Assembly: GCA_963210315.1 (NCBI GenBank) | Contig: OY723247.1 | Location: 62,001-126,000 of the forward strand | DNA length: 64,000 bases | From: Rhynchopus euleeides | Lineage: Eukaryota; Euglenozoa; Diplonemea; Diplonemida; Diplonemidae | Direction: 5' to 3' | In this document: piece after piece, positions 37,256 through 49,628 of the stretch | Layout of the letters: the number at the start of each line of letters is the position of its first letter | How positions within the stretch are numbered: position 1 is the stretch's first letter | Notes under the pieces: model-generated | Database searches by the model: none | Told to the model about the DNA's origin: nothing | Seen by the model: only the letters and a program-made list of their open reading frames with translations | Program-made: the position numbers and the translations under genes

Positions 37256-37512
37256 TTCCTGCATGCTTCCATGTGCAGTCTGCAACGGCGCACTATTCCG
37301 TTCAAGTAGACCCCGCGGATCAACAGATGCAGAATTTCAGCCCTCAAATTTTGTAGGTCCATTCGGGGTCCTCCTGTCAGAACTGCACAAACAGGATCAT
37401 GAGATACACAGCGACAGCAGGACTGTCTACATTCGGCGACTTCGACTCAGCCGTCTGACGCTTCCCAGTGCCACAAACAGACAACACGCAGACACGCTTG
37501 CTCATTTCTCGT
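37256..37512. repeat. Duplicated leader of octamer array 3
   Basis: The 257-bp version of the leader at 31938-32178, with the extra 16 bases atgtgcagtctgcaac. It ends in catttctcgtgcggg, running into the octamers. Leader plus array therefore form a segmental duplication of about 1.8 kb whose right-hand satellites differ. Confidence 0.92.
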
Positions 37513-39007
37513 GCGGGTTTGCGGGTTTGCGGGTTTGCGGGTTTGCGGGTTTGCGGGTTTGCGGGTTTGCGGGTTTGCGGGTTTGCGGGTTTGCGGGTTT
37601 GCGGGTTTGCGGGTTTGCGGGTTTGCGGGTTTGCGGGTTTGCGGGTTTGCGGGTTTGCGGGTTTGCGGGTTTGCGGGTTTGCGGGTTTGCGGGTTTGCGG
37701 GTTTGCGGGTTTGCGGGTTTGCGGGTTTGCGGGTTTGCGGGTTTGCGGGTTTGCGGGTTTGCGGGTTTGCGGGTTTGCGGGTTTGCGGGTTTGCGGGTTT
37801 GCGGGTTTGCGGGTTTGCGGGTTTGCGGGTTTGCGGGTTTGCGGGTTTGCGGGTTTGCGGGTTTGCGGGTTTGCGGGTTTGCGGGTTTGCGGGTTTGCGG
37901 GTTTGCGGGTTTGCGGGTTTGCGGGTTTGCGGGTTTGCGGGTTTGCGGGTTTGCGGGTTTGCGGGTTTGCGGGTTTGCGGGTTTGCGGGTTTGCGGGTTT
38001 GCGGGTTTGCGGGTTTGCGGGTTTGCGGGTTTGCGGGTTTGCGGGTTTGCGGGTTTGCGGGTTTGCGGGTTTGCGGGTTTGCGGGTTTGCGGGTTTGCGG
38101 GTTTGCGGGTTTGCGGGTTTGCGGGTTTGCGGGTTTGCGGGTTTGCGGGTTTGCGGGTTTGCGGGTTTGCGGGTTTGCGGGTTTGCGGGTTTGCGGGTTT
38201 GCGGGTTTGCGGGTTTGCGGGTTTGCGGGTTTGCGGGTTTGCGGGTTTGCGGGTTTGCGGGTTTGCGGGTTTGCGGGTTTGCGGGTTTGCGGGTTTGCGG
38301 GTTTGCGGGTTTGCGGGTTTGCGGGTTTGCGGGTTTGCGGGTTTGCGGGTTTGCGGGTTTGCGGGTTTGCGGGTTTGCGGGTTTGCGGGTTTGCGGGTTT
38401 GCGGGTTTGCGGGTTTGCGGGTTTGCGGGTTTGCGGGTTTGCGGGTTTGCGGGTTTGCGGGTTTGCGGGTTTGCGGGTTTGCGGGTTTGCGGGTTTGCGG
38501 GTTTGCGGGTTTGCGGGTTTGCGGGTTTGCGGGTTTGCGGGTTTGCGGGTTTGCGGGTTTGCGGGTTTGCGGGTTTGCGGGTTTGCGGGTTTGCGGGTTT
38601 GCGGGTTTGCGGGTTTGCGGGTTTGCGGGTTTGCGGGTTTGCGGGTTTGCGGGTTTGCGGGTTTGCGGGTTTGCGGGTTTGCGGGTTTGCGGGTTTGCGG
38701 GTTTGCGGGTTTGCGGGTTTGCGGGTTTGCGGGTTTGCGGGTTTGCGGGTTTGCGGGTTTGCGGGTTTGCGGGTTTGCGGGTTTGCGGGTTTGCGGGTTT
38801 GCGGGTTTGCGGGTTTGCGGGTTTGCGGGTTTGCGGGTTTGCGGGTTTGCGGGTTTGCGGGTTTGCGGGTTTGCGGGTTTGCGGGTTTGCGGGTTTGCGG
38901 GTTTGCGGGTTTGCGGGTTTGCGGGTTTGCGGGTTTGCGGGTTTGCGGGTTTGCGGGTTTGCGGGTTTGCGGGTTTGCGGGTTTGCGGGTTTGCGGGTTT
39001 GCGGGTT
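37513..39007. repeat. TTTGCGGG octamer array 3 (about 187 copies)
   Basis: Apparently perfect octamers. The right end joins gggttattatactgtattg of the 561/935-bp satellite family, at the position homologous to the 570-bp junctions of arrays 1 and 2. Confidence 0.98.
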
Positions 39008-39441
39008 ATTATACTGTATTGCGGGTAGGGGGGTAAAAAATCTGCGGAATTGCGCCTCCAACTTGTGCTACGTTCCGGAGGTAGTCCAGATACACCGTGA
39101 AACGCACGGACTCCGGAAACACGCTCAGATTGAATCCCAAATTTTTTGTCGAAAATTTTAATTATTTACTTGGGTGACTCATTTTTGGATTTTCCTTTGG
39201 AAAATGGCCATTTTGCCCAGGATGGGGTATTTTTTTGCGGGACCGTCTGCTCCGTTTCCGTGATGGTCCGGTGGCACCGTGTGTCGCACGGACTCCAAAA
39301 ATGAGTCCACACTAGACACCGACATTTTTGGTGAAAATTTTCATGATTTACTTGGGTGCCTGAATTTTGGATTTTCCTGCAGAAAGTGGCATTTTGGGGG
39401 GGTCTGAGCAAAAACGCCCACTTTTCACCCACGTCAGTACT
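39008..39441. repeat. Fragment of the 935-bp satellite
   Basis: Matches the 374-bp extra part of the 935-bp unit and its flank (attatactgtattgcgggtag to cacccacgtcagtact), with a few substitutions and indels near 39367-39416. It breaks off where the unit would continue into cgacgactcatg. Confidence 0.93.
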
Positions 39442-39596
39442 ATCCCAGCCCGGCCCCTGCTAACTTCTCAAGTGGCACCAGCAGGTAGGTATGCGTGTGA
39501 CTTCACAGGTGTACAACGACCCTGTGAGTTCTTGAGAAGAGTCAGACGACTGACGGGTGCTTACGGGTGCTTACGCCTGAACATCCTGCCTGCAGC
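39442..39596. other. Spacer with ACGGGTGCTT decamer pair
   Basis: Short unique sequence holding two adjacent ACGGGTGCTT decamers (39553-39572), the same motif that precedes octamer arrays 1 and 4. No gene seen. Confidence 0.6.
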
Positions 39597-39784
39597 CCTG
39601 TGTGGCAGTCTTGTTGACTGGTGCTGCAGTACACGGGTCGGCGGGCCGTGGCCCGGCGGTGGCGGGAGGCCAGGCGGAGAGGAGGGGCGCGAAGCGCCCC
39701 GACGCGAAGCGGCCGACCGCCACCGCCGGGCCACGGCCCGCCGACCCGTGTACTGCAGCCCACCAGTCAACAAGGCCGCCACAG
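39597..39784. repeat. Large palindrome with about 55-bp arms
   Basis: Arms around 39610-39664 and 39718-39774 are reverse complements, with cttgttgactgg at the outer end and gtacacgggtcggcgggccg inside. There is only a 2-base bulge near the PstI-like ctgcag. Weaker pairing extends outward to about 39597 and 39784. The loop region contains a second perfect hairpin, GGGGCGC-GAA-GCGCCCC, at 39684-39700. The GC-rich arms could form a stable cruciform. It may be a foldback or MITE-type element; no target duplication is obvious. Confidence 0.88.
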
Positions 39785-39896
39785 GTTAGCAACAAAGCCA
39801 CCGTTGCTGGAGGTCACTCGGGTGACGAGATGGCATTCCTCACCACACCTTTGCTGTGACGCAGGATGGTTCGACACGGGTGCTTATATTTCTAGT
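39785..39896. other. Leader of octamer array 4
   Basis: Short spacer ending in acgggtgcttatatttctag (39876-39895), nearly the same as acgggtgcttacacttctag before array 1 (26314-26333). No gene. Confidence 0.7.
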
Positions 39897-41713
39897 GCGG
39901 GTTTGCGGGTTTGCGGGTTTGCGGGTTTGCGGGTTTGCGGGTTTGCGGGTTTGCGGGTTTGCGGGTTTGCGGGTTTGCGGGTTTGCGGGTTTGCGGGTTT
40001 GCGGGTTTGCGGGTTTGCGGGTTTGCGGGTTTGCGGGTTTGCGGGTTTGCGGGTTTGCGGGTTTGCGGGTTTGCGGGTTTGCGGGTTTGCGGGTTTGCGG
40101 GTTTGCGGGTTTGCGGGTTTGCGGGTTTGCGGGTTTGCGGGTTTGCGGGTTTGCGGGTTTGCGGTTTGCGGGTTTGCGGGTTTGCGGGTTTGCGGGTTTG
40201 CGGGTTTGCGGGTTTGCGGGTTTGCGGGTTTGCGGGTTTGCGGGTTTGCGGGTTTGCGGGTTTGCGGGTTTGCGGGTTTGCGGGTTTGCGGGTTTGCGGG
40301 TTTGCGGGTTTGCGGGTTTGCGGGTTTGCGGGTTTGCGGGTTTGCGGGTTTGCGGGTTTGCGGGTTTGCGGGTTTGCGGGTTTGCGGGTTTGCGGGTTTG
40401 CGGGTTTGCGGGTTTGCGGGTTTGCGGGTTTGCGGGTTTGCGGGTTTGCGGGTTTGCGGGTTTGCGGGTTTGCGGGTTTGCGGGTTTGCGGGTTTGCGGG
40501 TTTGCGGGTTTGCGGGTTTGCGGGTTTGCGGGTTTGCGGGTTTGCGGGTTTGCGGGTTTGCGGGTTTGCGGGTTTGCGGGTTTGCGGGTTTGCGGGTTTG
40601 CGGGTTTGCGGGTTTGCGGGTTTGCGGGTTTGCGGGTTTGCGGGTTTGCGGGTTTACGGGTTTGCGGGTTTGCGGGTTTGCGGGTTTGCGGGTTTGCGGG
40701 TTTGCGGGTTTGCGGGTTTGCGGGTTTGCGGGTTTGCGGGTTTGCGGGTTTGCGGGTTTGCGGGTTTGCGGGTTTGCGGGTTTGCGGGTTTGCGGGTTTG
40801 CGGGTTTGCGGGTTTGCGGGTTTGCGGGTTTGCGGGTTTGCGGGTTTGCGGGTTTGCGGGTTTGCGGGTTTGCGGGTTTGCGGGTTTGCGGGTTTGCGGG
40901 TTTGCGGGTTTGCGGGTTTGCGGGTTTGCGGGTTTGCGGGTTTGCGGGTTTGCGGGTTTGCGGGTTTGCGGGTTTGCGGGTTTGCGGGTTTGCGGGTTTG
41001 CGGGTTTGCGGGTTTGCGGGTTTGCGGGTTTGCGGGTTTGCGGGTTTGCGGGTTTGCGGGTTTGCGGGTTTGCGGGTTTGCGGGTTTGCGGGTTTGCGGG
41101 TTTGCGGGTTTGCGGGTTTGCGGGTTTGCGGGTTTGCGGGTTTGCGGGTTTGCGGGTTTGCGGGTTTGCGGGTTTGCGGGTTTGCGGGTTTGCGGGTTTG
41201 CGGGTTTGCGGGTTTGCGGGTTTGCGGGTTTGCGGGTTTGCGGGTTTGCGGGTTTGCGGGTTTGCGGGTTTGCGGGTTTGCGGGTTTGCGGGTTTGCGGG
41301 TTTGCGGGTTTGCGGGTTTGCGGGTTTGCGGGTTTGCGGGTTTGCGGGTTTGCGGGTTTGCGGGTTTGCGGGTTTGCGGGTTTGCGGGTTTGCGGGTTTG
41401 CGGGTTTGCGGGTTTGCGGGTTTGCGGGTTTGCGGGTTTGCGGGTTTGCGGGTTTGCGGGTTTGCGGGTTTGCGGGTTTGCGGGTTTGCGGGTTTGCGGG
41501 TTTGCGGGTTTGCGGGTTTCCGGGTTTGCGGTTTGCGGGTTTGCGGGTTTGCGGGTTTGCGGGTTTGCGGGTTTGCGGGTTTGCGGGTTTGCGGGTTTGC
41601 GGGTTTGCGGGTTTGCGGGTTTGCGGGTTTGCGGGTTTGCGGGTTTGCGGGTTTGCGGGTTTGCGGGTTTGCGGGTTTGCGGGTTTGCGGGTTTGCGGGT
41701 TTGCGGGTTTGCG
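39897..41713. repeat. TTTGCGGG octamer array 4 (about 227 copies)
   Basis: Octamers with a few variants: missing G near 40163 and 41531, tttacggg near 40654, and tttccggg near 41519. It is less perfect than arrays 1-3. The right end changes directly into the 33-bp minisatellite (gcggg ttt gcg agaagcacatg). Confidence 0.97.
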
Positions 41714-44700
41714 AGAAGCACATGCAGGCAGCTCAAGGTTTTGCCAAGAAGCACATGCAGGCAGCTCAACGTTTTGCCAAGAAGCACATGCAGGCAGCTC
41801 AAGGTTTTGCCAAGAAGCACATGCAGGCAGCTCAAGGTATTTCCAAGAAGCACATGCAGGCAGCTCAACGTTTTGCCAAGAAGCACATGCAGGCAGCTCA
41901 AGGTTTTTCCAAGAAGCACATGCAGGCAGCTCAAGGATTTGCCAAGAAGCACATGCAGGCAGCTCAAGGTATTTCCAAGAAGCACATGCAGGCAGCTCAA
42001 GGTTTTGCCAAGAAGCACATGCAGGCAGCTCAAGGTTTTTCCAAGAAGCACATGCAGGCAGCTCAAGGTTTTGCCAAGAAGCACATGCAGGCAGCTCAAG
42101 GTATTTCCAAGAAGCACATGCAGGCAGCTCAAGGTTTTGCCAAGAAGCACATGCAGGCAGCTCAAGGTTTTTCCAAGAAGCACATGCAGGCAGCTCAAGG
42201 TTTTGCCAAGAAGCACATGCAGGCAGCTCAAGGTTTTGCCAAGAAGCACATGCAGGCAGCTCAAGGTTTTGCCAAGAAGCACATGCAGGCAGCTCAAGGT
42301 TTTGCCAAGAAGCACATGCAGGCAGCTCAAGGTTTTGCCAAGAAGCACATGCAGGCAGCTCAAGGTTTTGCCAAGAAGCACATGCAGGCAGCTCAAGGTT
42401 TCTCCAAGAAGCACATGCAGGCAGCTCAAGGTTTTTCCAAGAAGCACATGCAGGCAGCTCAAGGTTTTGCCAAGAAGCACATGCAGGCAGCTCAAGGTTT
42501 TTACAAGAAGCACATGCAGGCAGCTCAAGGTTTTGCCAAGAAGCACATGCAGGCAGCTCAAGGTTTTTACAAGAAGCACATGCAGGCAGCTCAAGGTTTT
42601 GCCAAGAAGCACATGCAGGCAGCTCAACGTTTTGCCAAGAAGCACATGCAGGCAGCTCAACGTTTTGCCAAGAAGCACATGCAGGCAGCTCAAGGTTTTT
42701 CCAAGAAGCACATGCAGGCAGCTCAAGGTTTTGCCAAGATGCACATGCAGGCAGCTCAAGGTTTTGCCAAGAAGCACATGCAGGCAGCTCAAGGTTTTGC
42801 AAAGAAGCACATGCAGGCAGCTCAAGGTATTTACAAGAAGCACATGCAGGCAGCTCAAGGTTTTGCCAAGAAGCACATGCAGGCAGCTCAAGGTTTTGCC
42901 AAGAAGCACATGCAGGCAGCTCAAGGTATTTCCAAGAAGCACATGCAGGCAGCTCAAGGTATTTCCAAGAAGCACATGCAGGCAGCTCAAGGTTTTTACA
43001 AGAAGCACATGCAGGCAGCTCAAGGTTTTGCCAAGAAGCACATGCAGGCAGCTCAAGGTATTTCCAAGAAGCACATGCAGGCAGCTCAAGGTTTTGCCAA
43101 GAAGCACATGCAGGCAGCTCAACATTTTGCCAAGAAGCACATGCAGGCAGCTCAAGGTTTTGCCAAGAAGCACATGCAGGCAGCTCAAGGTTTCTCCAAG
43201 AAGCACATGCAGGCAGCTCAAGGTATTTCCAAGAAGCACATGCAGGCAGCTCAAGGTTTTTCCAAGAAGCACATGCAGGCAGCTCAACATTTTGCCAAGA
43301 AGCACATGCAGGCAGCTCAAGGTTTTTCCAAGAAGCACATGCAGGCAGCTCAAGGTTTTGCCAAGAAGCACATGCAGGCAGCTCAAGGTTTTGCCAAGAT
43401 GCACATGCAGGCAGCTCAAGGTTTTGCCAAGAAGCACATGCAGGCAGCTCAAGGTTTTTACAAGAAGCACATGCAGGCAGCTCAAGGTTTTGCCAAGAAG
43501 CACATGCAGGCAGCTCAAGGTTTTGCCAAGAAGCACATGCAGGCAGCTCAAGGTTTTGCCAAGAAGCACATGCAGGCAGCTCAAGGTTTTGCCAAGATGC
43601 ACATGCAGGCAGCTCAAGGTTTTGCCAAGAAGCACATGCAGGCAGCTCAAGGTTTTTACAAGAAGCACATGCAGGCAGCTCAAGGTTTTGCCAAGAAGCA
43701 CATGCAGGCAGCTCAAGGTTTTTCCAAGAAGCACATGCAGGCAGCTCAAGGTTTTGCCAAGAAGCACATGCAGGCAGCTCAAGGTTTTGCCAAGAAGCAC
43801 ATGCAGGCAGCTCAAGGTTTTTCCAAGAAGCACATGCAGGCAGCTCAAGGTTTTGCCAAGAAGCACATGCAGGCAGCTCAAGGTTTTTCCAAGAAGCACA
43901 TGCAGGCAGCTCAAGGTTTTGCCAAGAAGCACATGCAGGCAGCTCAAGGTATTTCCAAGAAGCACATGCAGGCAGCTCAAGGTTTTTCCAAGAAGCACAT
44001 GCAGGCAGCTCAAGGTATTTCCAAGAAGCACATGCAGGCAGCTCAAGGTTTTTCCAAGATGCACATGCAGGCAGCTCAAGGTTTTGCCAAGAAGCACATG
44101 CAGGCAGCTCAAGGTTTTGCCAAGAAGCACATGCAGGCAGCTCAAGGTATTTCCAAGAAGCACATGCAGGCAGCTCAAGGTTTTTCCAAGATGCACATGC
44201 AGGCAGCTCAAGGTTTTGCCAAGAAGCACATGCAGGCAGCTCAAGGTTTTGCCAAGAAGCACATGCAGGCAGCTCAAGGTTTTTCCAAGATGCACATGCA
44301 GGCAGCTCAAGGTTTTTCCAAGAAGCACATGCAGGCAGCTCAAGGTTTTGCCAAGAAGCACATGCAGGCAGCTCAAGGTTTTGCCAAGAAGCACATGCAG
44401 GCAGCTCAAGGTTTTTACAAGAAGCACATGCAGGCAGCTCAAGGTTTTGCCAAGAAGCACATGCAGGCAGCTCAACGTTTTGCCAAGAAGCACATGCAGG
44501 CAGCTCAAGGTTTTGCCAAGAAGCACATGCAGGCAGCTCAAGGTTTTTACAAGAAGCACATGCAGGCAGCTCAAGGTTTTGCCAAGAAGCACATGCAGGC
44601 AGCTCAACGTTTTGCCAAGAAGCACATGCAGGCAGCTCAAGGTTTTGCCAAGAAGCACATGCAGGCAGCTCAAGGTTTTGCCAAGAAGCACATGCAGGCA

Positions 44701-47700
44701 GCTCAAGGTTTTTCCAAGAAGCACATGCAGGCAGCTCAAGGTTTTGCCAAGAAGCACATGCAGGCAGCTCAAGGTTTTGCCAAGAAGCACATGCAGGCAG
44801 CTCAAGGTTTTTCCAAGAAGCACATGCAGGCAGCTCAACATTTTGCCAAGAAGCACATGCAGGCAGCTCAAGGTTTTTCCAAGAAGCACATGCAGGCAGC
44901 TCAAGGTTTTGCCAAGAAGCACATGCAGGCAGCTCAAGGTTTTTCCAAGAAGCACATGCAGGCAGCTCAACATTTTGCCAAGAAGCACATGCAGGCAGCT
45001 CAAGGTTTTTCCAAGAAGCACATGCAGGCAGCTCAAGGTTTTTCCAAGAAGCACATGCAGGCAGCTCAAGGTTTTTCCAAGAAGCACATGCAGGCAGCTC
45101 AAGGTTTTGCCAAGAAGCACATGCAGGCAGCTCAAGGTTTTTCCAAGAAGCACATGCAGGCAGCTCAACATTTTGCCAAGAAGCACATGCAGGCAGCTCA
45201 AGGTTTTTCCAAGAAGCACATGCGGGCAGCTCAAGGTTTTGCCAAGAAGCACATGCAGGCAGCTCAAGGTTTTGCCAAGATGCACATGCAGGCAGCTCAA
45301 GGTTTTGCCAAGAAGCACATGCAGGCAGCTCAAGGTTTTTACAAGAAGCACATGCAGGCAGCTCAAGGTTTTGCCAAGAAGCACATGCAGGCAGCTCAAG
45401 GTTTTGCCAAGAAGCACATGGAGGCAGCTCAAGGTTTTTCCAAGAAGCACATGCAGGCAGCTCAAGGTTTTGCCAAGAAGCACATGCAGGCAGCTCAACG
45501 TTTTGCCAAGAAGCACATGCAGGCAGCTCAAGGTTATTCCAAGAAGCACATGCAGGCAGCTCAAGGTTTTGCCAAGAAGCACATGCAGGCAGCTCAACGT
45601 TTTGCCAAGAAGCACATGCAGGCAGCTCAAGGTTATTCCAAGAAGCACATGCAGGCAGCTCAAGGTTTTGCCAAGAAGCACATGCAGGCAGCTCAACGTT
45701 TTGCCAAGAAGCACATGCAGGCAGCTCAACGTTTTGCCAAGAAGCACATGCAGGCAGCTCAAGGTCTTTCCAAGAAGCACATGCAGGCAGCTCAAGGTTT
45801 TGCCAAGAAGCACATGCAGGCAGCTCAAGGTTTTGCCAAGATGCACATGCAGGCAGCTCAAGGTTTTTACAAGAAGCACATGCAGGCAGCTCAACGTTTT
45901 GCCAAGAAGCACATGCAGGCAGCTCAAGGTTTTTCCAAGAAGCACATGCAGGCAGCTCAAGGTTTTTCCAAGAAGCACATGCAGGCAGCTCAAGGTTTTG
46001 CCAAGAAGCACATGCAGGCAGCTCAAGGTTTTTCCAAGAAGCACATGCAGGCAGCTCAAGGTTTTGCCAAGAAGCACATGCAGGCAGCTCAAGGTTTTGC
46101 CAAGAAGCACATGCAGGCAGCTCAAGGTTTTTCCAAGAAGCACATGCAGGCAGCTCAAGGTTTTGCCAAGAAGCACATGCAGGCAGCTCAAGGTTTTTCC
46201 AAGAAGCACATGCAGGCAGCTCAAGGTTTTGCCAAGAAGCACATGCAGGCAGCTCAAGGTATTTCCAAGAAGCACATGCAGGCAGCTCAAGGTTTTTCCA
46301 AGAAGCACATGCAGGCAGCTCAAGGTATTTCCAAGAAGCACATGCAGGCAGCTCAAGGTTTTTCCAAGAAGCACATGCAGGCAGCTCAAGGTTTTGCCAA
46401 GAAGCACATGCAGGCAGCTCAAGGTTTTGCCAAGAAGCACATGCAGGCAGCTCAAGGTTTTTCCAAGAAGCACATGCAGGCAGCTCAAGGTTTTGCCAAG
46501 AAGCACATGCAGGCAGCTCAAGGTTTTGCCAAGAAGCACATGCAGGCAGCTCAACGTTTTGCCAAGAAGCACATGCAGGCAGCTCAAGGTTTTTCCAAGA
46601 AGCACATGCAGGCAGCTCAAGGTTTTGCCAAGAAGCACATGCAGGCAGCTCAAGGTTTTTCCAAGAAGCACATGCAGGCAGCTCAAGGTTTTGCCAAGAA
46701 GCACATGCAGGCAGCTCAAGGTTTTGCCAAGAAGCACATGCAGGCAGCTCAAGGTTTTTCCAAGAAGCACATGCAGGCAGCTCAAGGTTTTTCCAAGAAG
46801 CACATGCAGGCAGCTCAAGGTTTTGCCAAGAAGCACATGCAGGCAGCTCAAGGTTTTTCCAAGAAGCACATGCAGGCAGCTCAAGGTTTTGCCAAGAAGC
46901 ACATGCAGGCAGCTCAACGTTTTGCCAAGAAGCACATGCAGGCAGCTCAAGGTTTTTCCAAGAAGCACATGCAGGCAGCTCAAGGTTTTGCCAAGAAGCA
47001 CATGCAGGCAGCTCAAGGTATTTCCAAGAAGCACATGCAGGCAGCTCAAGGTTTTTTCAAGAAGCACATGCAGGCAGCTCAAGGTATTTCCAAGAAGCAC
47101 ATGCAGGCAGCTCAAGGTTTTTCCAAGAAGCACATGCAGGCAGCTCAAGGTATTTCCAAGAAGCACATGCAGGCAGCTCAAGGTTTTTCCAAGAAGCACA
47201 TGCAGGCAGCTCAAGGTTTTGCCAAGAAGCACATGCAGGCAGCTCAAGGTTTTGCCAAGAAGCACATGCAGGCAGCTCAAGGTTTTTCCAAGAAGCACAT
47301 GCAGGCAGCTCAAGGTTTTGCCAAGAAGCACATGCAGGCAGCTCAACGTTTTGCCAAGAAGCACATGCAGGCAGCTCAAGGTTTTTCCAAGAAGCACATG
47401 CAGGCAGCTCAAGGTTTTTCCAAGAAGCACATGCAGGCAGCTCAAGGTTTTTCCAAGAAGCACATGCAGGCAGCTCAAGGTTTTGCCAAGAAGCACATGC
47501 AGGCAGCTCAAGGTTTTTCCAAGAAGCACATGCAGGCAGCTCAAGGTTTTGCCAAGAAGCACATGCAGGCAGCTCAAGGTTTTTCCAAGAAGCACATGCA
47601 GGCAGCTCCAGGTTTTGCCAAGAAGCACATGCAGGCAGCTCAACGTTTTGCCAAGAAGCACATGCAGGCAGCTCAAGGTTTTTCCAAGAAGCACATGCAG

Positions 47701-49628
47701 GCAGCTCAAGGTTTTTCCAAGAAGCACATGCAGGCAGCTCAAGGTTTTGCCAAGAAGCACATGCAGGCAGCTCAAGGTTTTGCCAAGAAGCACATGCAGG
47801 CAGCTCAAGGTTTTTCCAAGAAGCACATGCAGGCAGCTCAAGGTTTTGCCAAGAAGCACATGCAGGCAGCTCAAGGTTTTTCCAAGAAGCACATGCAGGC
47901 AGCTCAAGGTTTTGCCAAGAAGCACATGCAGGCAGCTCAAGGTATTTCCAAGAAGCACATGCAGGCAGCTCAAGGTTTTTCCAAGAAGCACATGCAGGCA
48001 GCTCAAGGTTTTGCCAAGAAGCACATGCAGGCAGCTCAAGGTATTTCCAAGAAGCACATGCAGGCAGCTCAAGGCTTTTCCAAGAAGCACATGCAGGCAG
48101 CTCAAGGTTTTGCCAAGAAGCACATGCAGGCAGCTCAAGGTATTTCCAAGAAGCACATGCAGGCAGCTCAAGGTTTTTCCAAGAAGCACATGCAGGCAGC
48201 TCAAGGTTTTTCCAAGAAGCACATGCAGGCAGCTCAAGGTTTTGCCAAGAAGCACATGCAGGCAGCTCAAGGTTTTGCCAAGAAGCACATGCAGGCAGCT
48301 CAAGGTTTTTCCAAGAAGCACATGCAGGCAGCTCAAGGTTTTGCCAAGAAGCACATGCAGGCAGCTCAAGGTTTTTCCAAGAAGCACATGCAGGCAGCTC
48401 AAGGTTTTGCCAAGAAGCACATGCAGGCAGCTCAAGGTTTTTCCAAGAAGCACATGCAGGCAGCTCAAGGTTTTGCCAAGAAGCACATGCAGGCAGCTCA
48501 ACGTTTTGCCAAGAAGCACATGCAGGCAGCTCAAGGTTTTTCCAAGAAGCACATGCAGGCAGCTCAAGGTTTTGCCAAGAAGCACATGCAGGCAGCTCAA
48601 GGTTTTGCCAAGAAGCACATGCAGGCAGCTCAAGGTTTTTCCAAGAAGCACATGCAGGCAGCTCAAGGTTTTTCCAAGAAGCACATGCAGGCAGCTCAAG
48701 GTTTTGCCAAGAAGCACATGCAGGCAGCTCAAGGTTTTTCCAAGAAGCACATGCAGGCAGCTCAAGGTTTTGCCAAGAAGCACATGCAGGCAGCTCAAGG
48801 TATTTCCAAGAAGCACATGCAGGCAGCTCAAGGTTTTTCCAAGAAGCACATGCAGGCAGCTCAAGGTTTTGCCAAGAAGCACATGCAGGCAGCTCAAGGT
48901 ATTTCCAAGAAGCACATGCAGGCAGCTCAAGGTTTTGCCAAGAAGCACATGCAGGCAGCTCAAGGTATTTCCAAGAAGCACATGCAGGCAGCTCAAGGTT
49001 TTTCCAAGAAGCACATGCAGGCAGCTCAAGGTTTTTCCAAGAAGCACATGCAGGCAGCTCAAGGTTTTGCCAAGAAGCACATGCAGGCAGCTCAAGGTTT
49101 TTCCAAGAAGCACATGCAGGCAGCTCAAGGTTTTGCCAAGAAGCACATGCAGGCAGCTCAAGGTATTTCCAAGAAGCACATGCAGGCAGCTCAAGGTTTT
49201 TCCAAGAAGCACATGCAGGCAGCTCAAGGTTTTTCCAAGAAGCACATGCAGGCAGCTCAAGGTTTTGCCAAGAAGCACATGCAGGCAGCTCAAGGTTTTG
49301 CCAAGAAGCACATGCAGGCAGCTCAAGGTTTTTCCAAGAAGCACATGCAGGCAGCTCAAGGTTTTGCCAAGAAGCACATGCAGGCAGCTCAACGTTTTGC
49401 CAAGAAGCACATGCAGGCAGCTCAAGGTTTTTCCAAGAAGCACATGCAGGCAGCTCAAGGTTTTGCCAAGAAGCACATGCAGGCAGCTCAAGGTTTTTCC
49501 AAGAAGCACATGCAGGCAGCTCAAGGTTTTGCCAAGAAGCACATGCAGGCAGCTCAACGTTTTGACAAGAAGCACATGCAGGCAGCTCAAGGTTTTTCCA
49601 AGAAGCACATGCAGGCAGCTCAAGGTTT
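41714..49628. repeat. 33-bp minisatellite, array A (about 240 units)
   Basis: Unit aagaagcacatgcaggcagc followed by tcaaggttttgcc, with strict 33-bp spacing and no indels noticed. Variation is confined to a few positions: ggt/cgt/cat, tttgcc/ttttcc/atttcc/tttac, and aagaag/aagatg. Rare variants (atgcacatg, tttttac, ttattcc) are concentrated before about 46 kb. All three + frames and at least two - frames are open, because 33 is a multiple of 3 and the unit lacks stops in them. One frame reads KKHMQAAQGFA repeatedly. Coding is possible in principle, but nothing singles out a frame. Confidence 0.98.
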
